The notes: generated by a model not told the origin, from the letters alone. Positions 20,364 to 33,400 are shown, counted from the stretch's first letter. The stretch: DNA of 64,000 nt from Oricola sp. (GCF_022763245.1 NZ_JALEGV010000041.1:543223-607222), one strand, 5' to 3'. Translations and numbers: made by a program.

Positions 20364-21616
20364 CCAGCGGCTCTCCTGTCCAGCATGTCCTGCGTGATGA
20401 GCGTGATGCCGGTATCGGTCACGCGGAACCACTTGGCGTCTTCTTCCGGGTCCTCGCCCACCACGAGGCCGCGCGGAATGACCACGCCGCGGTCGATGAC
20501 GACATTGCGCAGCCGCGCCGAGCGTTCGATCGTGGCGAAGGGCAGCACGACGGCATGGTCGAGCACCGAATAGGAATTGGAGTGCACGCCGGTGAACAGA
20601 AGCGAGTTGCGCACCTCGGTGCCCGAGATGATGCAGCCGCCGGACACGAGGCTCGACACCGCGGTGCCGCGTCTCGTTTCCTCGTCATGCACGAACTTCG
20701 CCGGCGGCATGATTTCCGAATAGGTCCAGATCGGCCAGTCCGTGTCCCAGAGGTCGAGATCGGGGGAGAAGTCGGTCAGGTCGATATTGGCCTTCCAGAA
20801 CGCGTCGACCGTCCCGACGTCGCGCCAATAGGCAGGCGCGTCGGGCGAGACGCGCACGCAGCTCTTGGAGAAGCGGTGGGCCACCGCCTTGCCGTTCTTG
20901 ACGATCTGCGGGATCAGGTCGCCGCCGAAATCGTGCCGCGAATTGGGGTCGGCGGCGTCGGCGCGCAGCAATTCGCGCAGGAACGGCCAGGAAAACACGT
21001 AGATGCCCATCGAGGCGAGCGCGACGTCGGGATCCTCCGGCGTTCCGGGCGGATCGGCCGGCTTTTCCAGGAAGTCCGTGATGCGGTCGGTCTCGTCGAT
21101 GGCCATGACGCCGAAGGCGGTCGCCTCCTCGCGCGGCACCGTCAGGCAGCCGACCGTGACGTCGGCGCCGGTCTCCACATGCTGGCGCAGCATGATCTCG
21201 TAGTCCATCTTGTAGACGTGGTCGCCGGCCAGGATCAGCACGTAATCGACGTCGTAGCTGTCGACGATGTCGATGTTCTGGGTCACGGCGTCGGCCGTGC
21301 CGAGATACCACATGTTTTCGTCGACGCGCTGCGAAGCCGGCAGGATGTCCAGATATTCGTTGCGCTCCGGCCGGAAGAAGTTCCAGCCCCGCTGGCAATG
21401 CCTGATCAGCGAATGCGCCTTGTACTGCGTGGCGATCGCCATCTTGCGGATGCCGGAGTTGAGCGCGTTCGACAGGGCGAAATCGATGATGCGGGTCTTG
21501 CCGCCGAAATAGACGGCCGGCTTGGCCCGCCTGTCGGTGAGCTCTTTAAGCCGGCTTCCTCTGCCGCCGGCAAGCACGAACGCCATGCTCCTGTTGGTCA
21601 GCCTCGACATTGCCAT
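20360..21616 (-). CDS. glgC: Glucose-1-phosphate adenylyltransferase
   Basis: Makes ADP-glucose from ATP and glucose 1-phosphate, the committed and allosterically controlled step of glycogen synthesis. 418 aa. The nucleotide-binding loop is [13 protein letters not shown], the active-site Asp lies in [14 protein letters not shown], and the glucose-1-phosphate site is FLEKP; a left-handed beta-helix of about 130 residues ends the protein. The start at 21616 has GGAGGAG 8 nt upstream. It sits 21 nt after glgB. Confidence 0.97.
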   Translation of the reverse strand: MAMSRLTNRSMAFVLAGGRGSRLKELTDRRAKPAVYFGGKTRIIDFALSNALNSGIRKMAIATQYKAHSLIRHCQRGWNFFRPERNEYLDILPASQRVDENMWYLGTADAVTQNIDIVDSYDVDYVLILAGDHVYKMDYEIMLRQHVETGADVTVGCLTVPREEATAFGVMAIDETDRITDFLEKPADPPGTPEDPDVALASMGIYVFSWPFLRELLRADAADPNSRHDFGGDLIPQIVKNGKAVAHRFSKSCVRVSPDAPAYWRDVGTVDAFWKANIDLTDFSPDLDLWDTDWPIWTYSEIMPPAKFVHDEETRRGTAVSSLVSGGCIISGTEVRNSLLFTGVHSNSYSVLDHAVVLPFATIERSARLRNVVIDRGVVIPRGLVVGEDPEEDAKWFRVTDTGITLITQDMLDRRAAG

Positions 21617-21637
21617 GGTGCCGTCTCCTCCCTGTGG

Positions 21638-23842
21638 TCAGGCCCCGAAGGCCAGAATGATGGTCGAAAGCGGCGGCAGTGTAACGCGCGCCGACGCCGG
21701 CTGTCCGTGCGACCCGGTGCCGCCCGCCGTCACGCCGCCGAGATTGCCCCGGTCGCGGCCGCCATAGATGCTTGCATCGGTGTTCAGGACTTCGCGCCAC
21801 TTGCCCGCTTGAGGCAAGCCGCAGGTCCAGTCCCGGCGCTCCACCGGCGTGAAATTGCAGATCACGACCACTGGCGGATCCTCCGGACCGCCGCGCCTGA
21901 TCCAGGCGTAGATCGAATCGTCGGCCGCATTGGCCTCGATCCATTCGAACCCGTCGGCCTCGCAATCCTTGTAATGCAGCGCCGGCGTCGCCCGGTAGAG
22001 CGTGTTCAGGTCCCGGACCAGGCGCTGTATCCCGCGATGGTTCGGATATTGCGTCATCGACCAGTCGACTTCACCTGCCTGCCGCCATTCCGAAGGCTGC
22101 GCGATCTCGCAGCCCATGAACAGAAGCTTCTTGCCGGGATGGCCCCACATGAAGCCGTAATAGGCGCGCAGATTGGCGAAGCGTTCCCATTCGTCGCCCG
22201 GCATGCGCGCCAGCATCGAGCCTTTGCCGTGCACGACCTCGTCATGGCTGATCGGCAGGATGAAGTTCTCCGAAAACGCGTAGTGCAGACCGAAGGTCAT
22301 CTGGTGGTGATGGTGCTTGCGATGGATCGGCTCGTGCCCGATGTAGTCGAGCGTGTCGTTCATCCAGCCCATGTTCCACTTGTAGCCGAAGCCGAGCCCG
22401 CCCGTGTCGACTGGCCGGGAGACGCCCGGGAAGCTGGTGCTCTCCTCCGCCACAGTCATGATGTCGCCGACCTCGCCATAGACCGTCGTGTTCATGCGCT
22501 GCAGCATGGCGATCGCTTCCAGGTTCTCGCGTCCGCCATGGACGTTGGGAACCCATTCGCCCTCCGACCGCGAATAGTCGCGATAGAGCATCGAGGCCAC
22601 GGCATCCACGCGCAGCCCGTCGACATGGTATTCCTCCAGCCAGTAGAGCGCGTTGGCGATCAGGAAATTGGCGACTTCCACGCGACCGTAATTGTAGATC
22701 AGCGTGTTCCAGTCCTTGTGGAAGCCCTCGCGCGGATCGGCGTGCTCATAGAGCGCGGTGCCGTCGAAATGGGCGAGACCATGCGCGTCGGTCGGGAAAT
22801 GGCCGGGCACCCAGTCCAGGATGACGCCGATGCCCTTGTCATGCGCCGCCTCGACGAGATCGCGGAATTCATGCGGTGGCCCGTGCCGGATTGTCGGCGC
22901 GAAGAGCCCGACCGGCTGATAGCCCCAGCTGCCGTCGAACGGATGTTCGGAAATCGGCAGGAACTCGATATGGGTGAAGCCCATCTCGTGGACGTAATCC
23001 ACCAGTTCGACCGCCGCTTCCTTGTAGGACAGCATCCGGCCGTCTTCGTCGTGGCGGCGCTTCCACGAGCCGAGATGCACCTCGTAGATCGAAATCGGCG
23101 CGGTGCGGGCGTTGCGCCCGTCGCGCTCGGTCATCCAGCGGTTGTCGCTCCAGCCATAGCCCGCGATGTCGCGCACGATGGAGGCGGTCTCCGGCGGATG
23201 CTCCGCTCCGAAGCCGACCGGATCGGCCTTCAGCGGCTGCACCGCGCCATCCGCTCCGACGATGCGATATTTGTAATGCGCGCCTTCGCCGATTTCCGGG
23301 ATGAAGATTTCCCACACGCCGGTGGAACCGCGCCGCCGCATCACGTGACGACGCCCGTCCCACCAGTTGAAATCGCCGACGACAGAGACATGCCGCGCAT
23401 TCGGCGCCCAGACCGCGAAATGCACGCCCGGCGTGCCTTCGTGCGTCATCACATGGGCGCCCAGCACGGTCCAAAGGCGCCGATGCGTGCCTTCGCTGAG
23501 AAGGTATTCGTCCATCTCGCCGATCACCGGACCGAACCGGTAGGGGTCGTCATAGTCCCAGCTCTTTCCGTCGGCCTTGCCCTGCAGGCGATAGGCTTCG
23601 TCGCTGGGGATTTCTCCGTAGAAGACTGACGGGGCTTCTGGAATGGGCGTTAGAGTGACTGTCTTCGACCGCGTCACCGCGCTGAGGCTCGTCGCTCCCG
23701 GATCATGGGCGACAAGCCAAGTCTTGCCGTCGGATCGGTGCGGGCCGAGCACGGAAAACGGATCGTCATGGGTGCCGTCGGCGATGCGTCGCGCCGCCGC
23801 GGCTGAGATCAGGGCACTGATCGGTTCCGTTCCGGACTTCAT
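21638..23842 (-). CDS. glgB: 1,4-alpha-glucan branching enzyme
   Basis: Introduces alpha-1,6 branches. 734 aa, the long form with two N-terminal beta-sandwich domains (CBM48-type [18 protein letters not shown] at about 140-157). Catalytic motifs: [30 protein letters not shown] (nucleophile Asp), [13 protein letters not shown] (acid Glu) and [12 protein letters not shown]. The ATG at 23842 has only a weak GGA next to it, so translation may be helped by coupling from glgP 57 nt upstream. Confidence 0.97.
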   Translation of the reverse strand: MKSGTEPISALISAAAARRIADGTHDDPFSVLGPHRSDGKTWLVAHDPGATSLSAVTRSKTVTLTPIPEAPSVFYGEIPSDEAYRLQGKADGKSWDYDDPYRFGPVIGEMDEYLLSEGTHRRLWTVLGAHVMTHEGTPGVHFAVWAPNARHVSVVGDFNWWDGRRHVMRRRGSTGVWEIFIPEIGEGAHYKYRIVGADGAVQPLKADPVGFGAEHPPETASIVRDIAGYGWSDNRWMTERDGRNARTAPISIYEVHLGSWKRRHDEDGRMLSYKEAAVELVDYVHEMGFTHIEFLPISEHPFDGSWGYQPVGLFAPTIRHGPPHEFRDLVEAAHDKGIGVILDWVPGHFPTDAHGLAHFDGTALYEHADPREGFHKDWNTLIYNYGRVEVANFLIANALYWLEEYHVDGLRVDAVASMLYRDYSRSEGEWVPNVHGGRENLEAIAMLQRMNTTVYGEVGDIMTVAEESTSFPGVSRPVDTGGLGFGYKWNMGWMNDTLDYIGHEPIHRKHHHHQMTFGLHYAFSENFILPISHDEVVHGKGSMLARMPGDEWERFANLRAYYGFMWGHPGKKLLFMGCEIAQPSEWRQAGEVDWSMTQYPNHRGIQRLVRDLNTLYRATPALHYKDCEADGFEWIEANAADDSIYAWIRRGGPEDPPVVVICNFTPVERRDWTCGLPQAGKWREVLNTDASIYGGRDRGNLGGVTAGGTGSHGQPASARVTLPPLSTIILAFGA

Positions 23843-23899
23843 TCCATCAGGCTATTCGTCTGACGCCGAATGGCAAGGGTCAAAAGCCGGGAAAGGCGA

Positions 23900-26278
23900 T
23901 CAATCTGTCGCGACGGACTGCGCTGACCAGATATCGTTCATGTAGCCGCGAATCGTCCGGTCGGAGGAGAACCACCCGGTGCGCGCCGTGTTGAGCGCAG
24001 CCATGTGCATCCAGGCGTCCTCGTCCTTGAATGCCGTGTCGACTTCGCGCTGCTTGTCGTAATAGGCGGCGAAATCGGAGCAGACGAGGAAATAGTCGGA
24101 CCAGCGCAGGTTCTCCACGATGTCGCCGTAGCGGCCCGGCTCGCCCGCCGAGAACACGCCCTTTTCGATGTCCGCGATGGCGCCGGCCAGTTCCGGGCTC
24201 GCCTCGATCGCCTTGCGTGCGTGCTCGGCGACCGCGCGCCGCGCCACCACTTCCGGGGCGGTCATGCCGAACAGGAAGAAATTGTCCGGCCCGACATGTT
24301 CGCGGATTTCCACATTGGCGCCGTCGAGGGTGCCGATGGTCAGCGCGCCGTTCAGCGCGAACTTCATGTTGCCGGTGCCCGACGCTTCCTTGCCGGCCGT
24401 CGAGATCTGTTCCGACAGGTCGGCGGCGGGGATCAGCTTCTCGGCCAGCGAGACGTTGTAGTTCGGCAGATAGGCGACCTTCAGGAATTTCGAGGTCACC
24501 GGATCGGCGTTGACGACACGTGCCACGTCGTTGATCAGGTGGATGATCTTCTTGGCGAACACATAGCCCGGCGCGGCCTTGCCCGCGAAGATCTTCACCC
24601 GCGGGGTCCAGTCGGCATTGGGGTTGTCGCGCATCGCCCGCCACAGCGCGATCGTCTCCAGAATGTTGAGATGCTGGCGCTTGTATTCGTGAATGCGCTT
24701 GATCTGGATGTCGAACATCGCATCCGGATCGATCATGATGCCTTCGCTCTCGCGCACGAAATGCGCAAGCGCCGTCTTGTTCGTCTTCTTGGCGGCGGCG
24801 AATTCGTGGCGGAAGCCGGCGTCCTCGATATGCGGCTCCAGCTCGGTCAGCCGGTCGAGATGGCCGACCCAGTCATTGCCGATCGTCTTGTCGATCAGGC
24901 CGCTCAGCGCGGGATTGCACGACAGCAGCCAGCGCCGCGGCGTGACGCCGTTGGTCTCGTTGACGATGCGTTCGGGGTGCAGCCGGTTCAGTTCGGCGAA
25001 GACCGTTTCCTTCATCAGCTCCGTGTGCAGCTCCGACACGCCGTTCACGTTGTGCGCCATGATGAAGGACAATTCGCCCATCTTGACGTGGTCGTGCTCG
25101 ATGATCGACAGCTTGCGGCTCGGATTGCGCCGCGCATGCAGGTCGTCGATGCGCTCGATCAGCTGCAGGTGGCGCGGGAGCAGCGACCCCATCAGCCCTT
25201 CCGACCAGCGCTCCAGCGCCTCCGGCAGAAGCGTGTGGTTGGTGTAGGACAGGCAGGCCCGCGCGATGTCGACGGCTTCCTCGAATTCCAGGCCCTTCTC
25301 GTCATGCAGCAGGCGCACCAGTTCCGGTCCGGCGATCGACGGATGGGTGTCGTTCAACTGGATGGCGACCTTGCTCGGCAATCTGCGCAGGTCGTCATAT
25401 TCGGTGAGGAACCGGCGCAGGACGTCGCGCAGCGATGCCGCGGTGAAGAAGAATTCCTGCTTCAGCCGCAGGGTCTTGCCCTGGTCGGTCGTGTCGTCGG
25501 GATAGAGCACGCGCGAGATCGTCCGCGCCAGCGCTTCCGGTTCGGCGGCAGCGGCATATTCGCCGCGATTGAAGCGTTCGAGATCGAAGATCCGGGTCGG
25601 TTTGGCGTTCCAGAGGCGCAGCGTGTTGGCCCACTTGCCGCGCCAGCCGATGATCGGAGTGTCGTGCGCCGAGGCGATCACGCGTTCGGCGGGCTGCCAC
25701 ACGGCGCGATCGCCGGCTTCCACAACCGAGCCGCCATAGCCGATCTCGAAAGCGGCTTCCGGGCGTTCGAATTCCCAGGCATGGGTACCGGAAAGCCAGG
25801 TCTCCGGTTCCTCGATCTGCCGGCCGTCGACGAAGCGCTGGCGGAACAGGCCGTGTTCGTAGCGGATGCCGTAGCCATGTGCCGGGCAGGCGAGCGTTGA
25901 GAGCGAATCCAGGAAACACGCGGCCAGGCGGCCGAGGCCGCCATTGCCGAGCGCGGCGTCCGGTTCGTTTTCGACCACCGCCTGCAGCGGGATGCCGAGA
26001 TCCTCGAAGATCGACTGCGCCCGCTCCAGAAGCCCGAGATTGACGATCGCGTCCTCCAGCAGGCGGCCGATCAGGAACTCCATCGACAGGTAATAGACGC
26101 GCTTGTGCTGGCCGGCATAGGTCGCGCGGGTCGCGTTGAACCACGGATCGACGATGCGGTCACGCACGGCCAGCGACAGCGCCATGCGCCAGTCGTAGAT
26201 CTTGGCGTGTTTCGGGTCCTTGCCGAGCGAATATTTCAGGTGGTGCAACAGGCTTTCGCGCAAATCGGCGTCTGTCAT
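23900..26278 (-). CDS. glgP: Glycogen/starch/alpha-glucan phosphorylase
   Basis: Releases glucose 1-phosphate from glycogen ends using phosphate and pyridoxal phosphate. 792 aa from the ATG at 26278 with AGGGA 7 nt upstream; the longer frame through the promoter region is rejected. The PLP-lysine motif is EASGTGNMKFALNGALTIG. Other GT35 blocks are GLGRLAACFLDSLSTL and VAIQLNDTHPSIAGPEL. It is the first gene of the eight-gene glycogen operon, so breakdown and synthesis are transcribed together. Confidence 0.97.
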   Translation of the reverse strand: MTDADLRESLLHHLKYSLGKDPKHAKIYDWRMALSLAVRDRIVDPWFNATRATYAGQHKRVYYLSMEFLIGRLLEDAIVNLGLLERAQSIFEDLGIPLQAVVENEPDAALGNGGLGRLAACFLDSLSTLACPAHGYGIRYEHGLFRQRFVDGRQIEEPETWLSGTHAWEFERPEAAFEIGYGGSVVEAGDRAVWQPAERVIASAHDTPIIGWRGKWANTLRLWNAKPTRIFDLERFNRGEYAAAAEPEALARTISRVLYPDDTTDQGKTLRLKQEFFFTAASLRDVLRRFLTEYDDLRRLPSKVAIQLNDTHPSIAGPELVRLLHDEKGLEFEEAVDIARACLSYTNHTLLPEALERWSEGLMGSLLPRHLQLIERIDDLHARRNPSRKLSIIEHDHVKMGELSFIMAHNVNGVSELHTELMKETVFAELNRLHPERIVNETNGVTPRRWLLSCNPALSGLIDKTIGNDWVGHLDRLTELEPHIEDAGFRHEFAAAKKTNKTALAHFVRESEGIMIDPDAMFDIQIKRIHEYKRQHLNILETIALWRAMRDNPNADWTPRVKIFAGKAAPGYVFAKKIIHLINDVARVVNADPVTSKFLKVAYLPNYNVSLAEKLIPAADLSEQISTAGKEASGTGNMKFALNGALTIGTLDGANVEIREHVGPDNFFLFGMTAPEVVARRAVAEHARKAIEASPELAGAIADIEKGVFSAGEPGRYGDIVENLRWSDYFLVCSDFAAYYDKQREVDTAFKDEDAWMHMAALNTARTGWFSSDRTIRGYMNDIWSAQSVATD

Positions 26279-26540
26279 GGTCTGTTCCCTGCCGGTGGCG
26301 GCAATGATCTCGTGAGTTCGGGTGCAGGCGCCGCCGAGGCCTCGGCGGTTCGACGGGATATGTTGGCCATTGCCGTGCGCATCGCAACCCGAATGGTCGC
26401 CCCGTGCCGCATCGCACAAAAAATCGGTTCGACCAAACGGAATGTGTTGCACGCACGCCACTATTTGTCAGCAACATTGCTTCCCCTTCGTGCCGAACCG
26501 CTCTAGAAGGCGGCAGACCTTTTGACTGCAGGGGCGCCGC
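26279..26540. promoter_or_regulatory. Divergent promoter region, glycogen operon / RNase D-like gene
   Basis: This 262-bp gap separates the divergent glgP operon and the exonuclease gene and must hold the promoters of both. It includes a locally AT-richer stretch around 26410-26480. I could not assign -35/-10 boxes or an operator with confidence. Confidence 0.4.
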
Positions 26541-27170
26541 ATGGCCGACACCACCATCCGTTTGCACCAGGGCGATCTGACCGACGAGGCGTTTGCCCGT
26601 TACGGTGACGCGATCGCCATCGACACCGAGACGCTCGGGCTCAACCCGCATCGCGACCGGCTCTGTGTCGTGCAGCTGTCGCCGGGCGACGGCACGGCGG
26701 ACGTCGTGCAGATCGCCAAGGGACAGAAGAAGGCGCCGAACCTCGTCAGGCTGCTGCGGGATTCGAAGAAGACCAAGATCTTCCATTTCGGCCGCTTCGA
26801 CATCGCCATGCTGAAACAGGCCTTCGGCGTCACCACCTCGCCTGTCTTCTGCACCAAGATCGCCTCGCGCCTGACCCGCACCTACACGGATCGTCACGGG
26901 CTGAAGGACATCTGCCGCGAACTGCTCGGCGTCGATCTCTCCAAGCAGCAGCAATCCTCCGACTGGGCGGCCGCGAAACTGAGCGACGCGCAGCTCGAAT
27001 ATGCCGCCTCCGACGTCCTGCACCTGCACGCGCTCAAGGCGGTGCTGGAGGAGCGGCTGCAGCGCGAGGACCGCGTCAGGCAGGCCGAGGCCTGCTTCCG
27101 CTTCCTGCCGGTGCGCGCCGACCTCGACCTGATGGGCTGGGCCGACGAAGACATCTTCGCGCACAGTTGA
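26541..27170 (+). CDS. RNase D-like 3'-5' exonuclease (single-domain)
   Basis: DEDDy-family exoribonuclease, 209 aa. The catalytic residues are visible: IDTETLGL (Asp and Glu, about residues 28-30), FHFGRFDIAML (Asp) and YAASDVLHLH (Tyr and Asp). The HRDC domains of full-length RNase D are absent, so this is the short form common in alphaproteobacteria. It probably trims structured RNA 3' ends. It is followed by a HAD hydrolase gene with an 8-nt gap, suggesting co-transcription. Confidence 0.88.
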   Translation: MADTTIRLHQGDLTDEAFARYGDAIAIDTETLGLNPHRDRLCVVQLSPGDGTADVVQIAKGQKKAPNLVRLLRDSKKTKIFHFGRFDIAMLKQAFGVTTSPVFCTKIASRLTRTYTDRHGLKDICRELLGVDLSKQQQSSDWAAAKLSDAQLEYAASDVLHLHALKAVLEERLQREDRVRQAEACFRFLPVRADLDLMGWADEDIFAHS

Positions 27171-27178
27171 GCAGCGCC

Positions 27179-27865
27179 ATGGCTTCGCCGCTCCTGATTT
27201 TCGACTTCGACGGCGTTCTGGTCGACAGCGAGGTGATCTATCTCGACGTCGAAATGGCGTTCCTGCGCGAACTCGGCATCACCGTCGACTGGGCCAGCTA
27301 TGTGCGCGAGTTCATGGCGCTCGGACCGGCGCAGTGGCGGGCGAAATATGCCGGCCTGATCCTGCGTGAAACGGGCGAGCCGCTGCTCGACGCGGGCTTC
27401 GAGAAGCTCAAGTCGGAATCGCGCCGCCGCGTGTCGGAGGAAATGAAGCCCGTCGAAGGCGCCGAAGCGATGCTGGAACGGCTGACGCTGGACCGCTGCG
27501 TCGCCTCTTCCACACAGCTCGGTTTCCTGCATCGCAAGCTCGACCTGATCGACTTCTCGCGCTTCTTCGGCGACGGCGTCTATTCCGGCGACATGGTCGA
27601 GCACGGCAAGCCCGCGCCGGACCTCTTCCTGCATGCCGCGCACTGCATGGGCCGGGTGCCGGGCGACGACATCGTCGTCATCGAGGACAGCGTCAACGGC
27701 GTGCGCGGCGGCAAGGCGGCCGGCCATTTCGTCATCGGGTTCACCGGAGGCTCGCATTGCCGCAAGGGCCACGGAGACATGCTGGAAGAGGCCGGCGCTG
27801 ATCTGGTAGTCGACAGCCACGAGGCGCTGTCGGACTGGATTTCCGAGGAACTGCGCGCGGCCTGA
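27179..27865 (+). CDS. HAD-superfamily hydrolase, phosphoglycolate phosphatase/beta-phosphoglucomutase-like
   Basis: 228 aa. HAD motif I is DFDGVLVDSE with the nucleophile Asp, motif II is ASSTQLGFL, motif III is the Lys in HGKPAPD, and motif IV is VVIEDSVNGVRGGKAAG; a helical type-I cap lies at about residues 18-90. The ATG at 27179 is preferred; a TTG at 27167 overlapping the previous stop is the alternative. The substrate is a small phosphorylated metabolite or sugar phosphate, undetermined. It converges with the PanE-like gene with 10 bp between stop codons. Confidence 0.85.
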   Translation: MASPLLIFDFDGVLVDSEVIYLDVEMAFLRELGITVDWASYVREFMALGPAQWRAKYAGLILRETGEPLLDAGFEKLKSESRRRVSEEMKPVEGAEAMLERLTLDRCVASSTQLGFLHRKLDLIDFSRFFGDGVYSGDMVEHGKPAPDLFLHAAHCMGRVPGDDIVVIEDSVNGVRGGKAAGHFVIGFTGGSHCRKGHGDMLEEAGADLVVDSHEALSDWISEELRAA

Positions 27866-27875
27866 ACCGCACGCG

Positions 27876-28844
27876 TCAGGCGCCGGTGAAGCGCTCGAAA
27901 TCCTTCTGCAACTCCTCCATGGAGAGGCTGCCCGGTTCGATACCTTCGGCGACGAGCCGGCGGCCGAGGTCGCACAAGTAACTGTTGACCGGCACGTTCA
28001 CGAGGTTCAGCCGGCCGAGCAGCACGATTTCTCCGTTCAGATAGTTGGTCTCGATCGAGCCCGCCTTGCGGACAAGGCTCTGGGCGGAGGAGGAACCGGT
28101 GCGGCGCGTGCCGGGAACCTCCTTGATCCGCATCAGGTCGTCATGGCGGAATTCGGAGGTGACGCCGATCTTGGCCGTCGCGAGCATGGCTTCGGCCTCG
28201 GCGCGCGCAGCCTTCGCGAGTTCGGATTTGCGCGCTTCCTGCCCGGCCGCGGCGTCGAGCACGTTGCTGAGATTCATCAGGAGCTTGCCGTATTTGCCGG
28301 GCATGACGTCGGCTTCCGGAAACACCGCGAAGCCCGCCTCGTCCAGCGCCCGGCCGATCTCGCCCGCCAGCGCGTCGACGCCTTTTGGATAGCGGCCGAT
28401 ATTGAAGACGCCCCGGCTCGGCCCGCAATTGATCACCACTTCGCCGGGCTTGACGAAGTCGGCCGGCATCATCACCACGGCGGCATAGACGTTGTCGAAA
28501 TGGCGAAGCGCCATGCGCTCGTTTTCGATGCCGTTTTGCAGGCAGACGATGGCCTGACGCCGCACGCCTGCGCGCTCAAGGCTTTCGAGCGCAGCCTTGG
28601 TGTCCTGCGTCTTCATCGTCAGGAAGATCACGTCGTCCGGCCGGAAATCGATCTCGCCTGGATCGGTCACGCAGGGAAATGTCGCGACGGCGTCATGCGT
28701 CGGCGTGCGCACCCGCAGGCCGCCGGCCCGGATCGCGTCGAGCTGCGCGCCGCGCGCGATCCCGACGACATCCTTGCCGGCGAGCGCCATGCTTCCGGCC
28801 ACGCCGCCGCCGATGGCGCCGACCCCGTAGATGATGAAACGCAT
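27876..28844 (-). CDS. Ketopantoate reductase family (PanE/ApbA-like) protein
   Basis: 322 aa NADPH-dependent 2-ketoacid reductase-like protein. The N-terminal Rossmann loop is IYGVGAIGGGVAG; family landmarks are LTMKTQDT, LQNGIENE and the catalytic Lys in GKYGKLLMNLSN. It could supply pantoate for CoA, but the family has many paralogues of unknown substrate, so I do not give a symbol. It lies 26 nt downstream of a small conserved gene on the same strand. Confidence 0.8.
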   Translation of the reverse strand: MRFIIYGVGAIGGGVAGSMALAGKDVVGIARGAQLDAIRAGGLRVRTPTHDAVATFPCVTDPGEIDFRPDDVIFLTMKTQDTKAALESLERAGVRRQAIVCLQNGIENERMALRHFDNVYAAVVMMPADFVKPGEVVINCGPSRGVFNIGRYPKGVDALAGEIGRALDEAGFAVFPEADVMPGKYGKLLMNLSNVLDAAAGQEARKSELAKAARAEAEAMLATAKIGVTSEFRHDDLMRIKEVPGTRRTGSSSAQSLVRKAGSIETNYLNGEIVLLGRLNLVNVPVNSYLCDLGRRLVAEGIEPGSLSMEELQKDFERFTGA

Positions 28845-28870
28845 ATATTCCCCCGATTGATCGGCGCCGC

Positions 28871-29212
28871 TCAGGACGCCTTTTTCTTGAACACGCCGAC
28901 CCGCCTCATCACCTCGCCCGGGATGTCGTAGGCCTCGCGCAGATGGTGGTCCGTCTTCAGACCCAGATAGTCGCGCTGGATGAACAGGACCCAGGCCCTG
29001 TCGGCCGCCTCCTGCACCAGTTCGTCGCGGTCCCGGTTGGAGCCGGGCGTGGCGTCGTGACGGCGCAGCGCCGACAGCGCTTCTTCCAGATCACGCCCGA
29101 TCCGCCCCAGCGCGGAGGCGGTCTCCGCCATGATCTCGTAGCCGAACGCGTCGAACCCCTTGCCGGAAGGGGCGTTGACGTTTCGGCGGGCGAGGGGAGG
29201 GTCGGCAGGCAT
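28871..29212 (-). CDS. Small conserved protein of unknown function
   Basis: 113 aa, soluble and mostly helical by appearance, with no signal peptide. The segments FGYEIMAETASALGRIG and AADRAWVLFIQRDYLGL look conserved, and the layout resembles a small uncharacterised family common in rhizobia (DUF6665-like; from memory, unsure). It has a GGA box 6 nt before the ATG and precedes the PanE-like gene, probably in one transcript. The function is unknown. Confidence 0.7.
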   Translation of the reverse strand: MPADPPLARRNVNAPSGKGFDAFGYEIMAETASALGRIGRDLEEALSALRRHDATPGSNRDRDELVQEAADRAWVLFIQRDYLGLKTDHHLREAYDIPGEVMRRVGVFKKKAS

Positions 29213-29281
29213 GTTCGTTCCGGACGGACTGACACGTCTAAGATCGGGCCGCGGCCGCCCGGGGTCAAGCGCGCGGCCAAG

Positions 29282-29316
29282 AAAAAACCCGCCGGACGTT
29301 GCCGTCCGGCGGGTTT
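29282..29316 (-). terminator. Rho-independent terminator of rpsA
   Basis: A perfect 14-bp stem (29285-29298 with 29303-29316) with a 4-nt loop is followed on the minus strand by a run of six T residues. It stands 25 nt beyond the rpsA stop and closes the aroA-cmk-rpsA transcription unit. It is one of the strongest terminators in the window. Confidence 0.93.
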
Positions 29317-29341
29317 CGCTTCGTCGGTGCGAACGCGAGGC

Positions 29342-31042
29342 TTAGTTGCCGTCGCGGTTCTTCAGGGCCGCGCCGAGGATGTCGCCGAGCGATGCGCCGG
29401 CATCGGTCGAGCCGAACTGCGCCACGGCTTCCTTTTCTTCCGCGATTTCCAGCGCCTTGATGGAAATCTGGATGCGGCGGGTCTTCTTGTCGAACTGCGT
29501 GACGCGGGCGTCGACCTTCTGGCCGACGGCGAAACGCTCCGGACGCTGCTCGTCGCGGTCGCGCGACAGGTCGGAACGACGGATGAAGGTGTCGATGTCG
29601 TGGTCGACGAGACGAACCTCCAGGCCGCCATCGGTCACCGCGGTGACTTCGGCGGTCACGACCGCGTTCTTGCGCAGGTCGCCTGACGCAGCGGCTTCGC
29701 CGATCTTGTCGCGGCCAAGCTGCTTGATGCCGAGCGAGATGCGCTCCTTGTCCACGTCCACGTCAAGCACGACGGCCTGAACCATGTCGCCCTTGTTGTA
29801 GTTCTCGATGGCCTGTTCGCCAGGCATGTTCCAGTCGAGATCGGAGAGGTGCACCATGCCGTCGACGTCGCCGTCTAGGCCGATGAACAGGCCGAATTCG
29901 GTCTTGTTCTTGACTTCGCCCTCGACGACCGCGCCGGTCGGATGGGTGTGCGCGAAGGCTTCCCACGGATTTTCCAGCGTCTGCTTGAGGCCAAGCGAGA
30001 TGCGGCGCTTCTGCGGGTCGACCTCGAGCACCACCACTTCCACTTCCTGCGAGGTGGAGAGGATCTTGCCCGGATGGACGTTCTTCTTCGTCCACGACAT
30101 TTCGGAGACGTGGATGAGGCCTTCGATGCCCGGCTCGATCTCCACGAACGCACCGTAATCGGTGATGTTGGTGACCGTGCCCTTGATCTTCTTGCCGACC
30201 GGATAGTTGGCGCCGATGCCGTCCCACGGATCGGCCTGAAGCTGCTTCATGCCGAGCGAGATACGGTGGGTTTCCTGGTTGATGCGGATGATCTGGACCT
30301 TGACGGTCTGGCCGATCGACAGGATTTCCGACGGATGGTTGACGCGGCGCCAGGCCATGTCGGTGACGTGCAGCAGGCCGTCGATGCCACCCAGATCCAC
30401 GAACGCGCCGTAGTCGGTGATGTTCTTGACGACGCCTTCGACCGTCTGGCCCTCTTCGAGGTTCTGGACGATTTCCGAACGCTGCTCGGCGCGGCTCTCT
30501 TCGAGAACGGTGCGGCGCGAGACGACGATGTTGCCGCGGCGCTTGTCCATCTTGAGGATTTCGAAGGGCTGCGGGTTGTGCATCAGCGGGGTGACGTCGC
30601 GAACCGGACGGATGTCGACCTGGCTGCGCGGCAGGAAGGCCACGGCGCCGTCGAGATCGACGGTGAAGCCGCCCTTGACCTGGTTGAAGATGACGCCTTC
30701 GACGCGCTCGCCGGCCTCGAACTTGGCTTCGAGCTTGACCCAGCTTTCCTCGCGGCGCGCTTTCTCGCGCGACAGGACCGCTTCACCCAGCGCGTTCTCG
30801 ACGCGCTCGACGTAAACTTCGACGGTGTCGCCGACATTGAGCGAGCCGTCCTTGGCTTTCGCTCCGAACTCCTTCAGCGCGATGCGGCCTTCAACCTTCA
30901 GGCCGACATCGACAATCGCCATGTCTTTTTCGATTGCCGTGATGGTTCCCTTGACGACGGAGCCTTCTGCGGTGTCGCGCTCTTCAAAGGATTGTTCGAG
31001 GAGGGCGGCGAAGTCCTCCATGCTGGGATTCATATCTGACAT
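29342..31042 (-). CDS. rpsA: 30S ribosomal protein S1
   Basis: Binds mRNA leader regions on the 30S subunit and is needed for initiation on most messages. 566 aa from MSDMNPSMEDF with AGGAG 5 nt upstream. Six S1/OB-fold repeats are recognisable from their VKNITDYGAFVDLGGIDGLL-like cores; repeats 1-2 are more divergent and carry the ribosome-binding function in the family. It follows cmk after 139 nt, the classic cmk-rpsA order, and ends at a strong terminator. Confidence 0.97.
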   Translation of the reverse strand: MSDMNPSMEDFAALLEQSFEERDTAEGSVVKGTITAIEKDMAIVDVGLKVEGRIALKEFGAKAKDGSLNVGDTVEVYVERVENALGEAVLSREKARREESWVKLEAKFEAGERVEGVIFNQVKGGFTVDLDGAVAFLPRSQVDIRPVRDVTPLMHNPQPFEILKMDKRRGNIVVSRRTVLEESRAEQRSEIVQNLEEGQTVEGVVKNITDYGAFVDLGGIDGLLHVTDMAWRRVNHPSEILSIGQTVKVQIIRINQETHRISLGMKQLQADPWDGIGANYPVGKKIKGTVTNITDYGAFVEIEPGIEGLIHVSEMSWTKKNVHPGKILSTSQEVEVVVLEVDPQKRRISLGLKQTLENPWEAFAHTHPTGAVVEGEVKNKTEFGLFIGLDGDVDGMVHLSDLDWNMPGEQAIENYNKGDMVQAVVLDVDVDKERISLGIKQLGRDKIGEAAASGDLRKNAVVTAEVTAVTDGGLEVRLVDHDIDTFIRRSDLSRDRDEQRPERFAVGQKVDARVTQFDKKTRRIQISIKALEIAEEKEAVAQFGSTDAGASLGDILGAALKNRDGN

Positions 31043-31181
31043 TGATACTCCTGGAGAGGCCCGGAATGATACATCGGGCACAGGCGCCGGCGGTTGGTGT
31101 TGCACTGTTCCAAATGGCGATCCGGCCCTCGTATCGTGTCTCGGGCCAAAATCCGGCGCGGTGACCGCTGTTCGGAATTTG

Positions 31182-33400
<2,219 letters not shown>

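Noticed and set aside
20078-23629. Plus-strand 1183-codon open frame
   Set aside because: It is antisense to glgA, glgC and glgB, has biased Arg/His/Asp-rich composition typical of high-GC shadows, and shows no domain.
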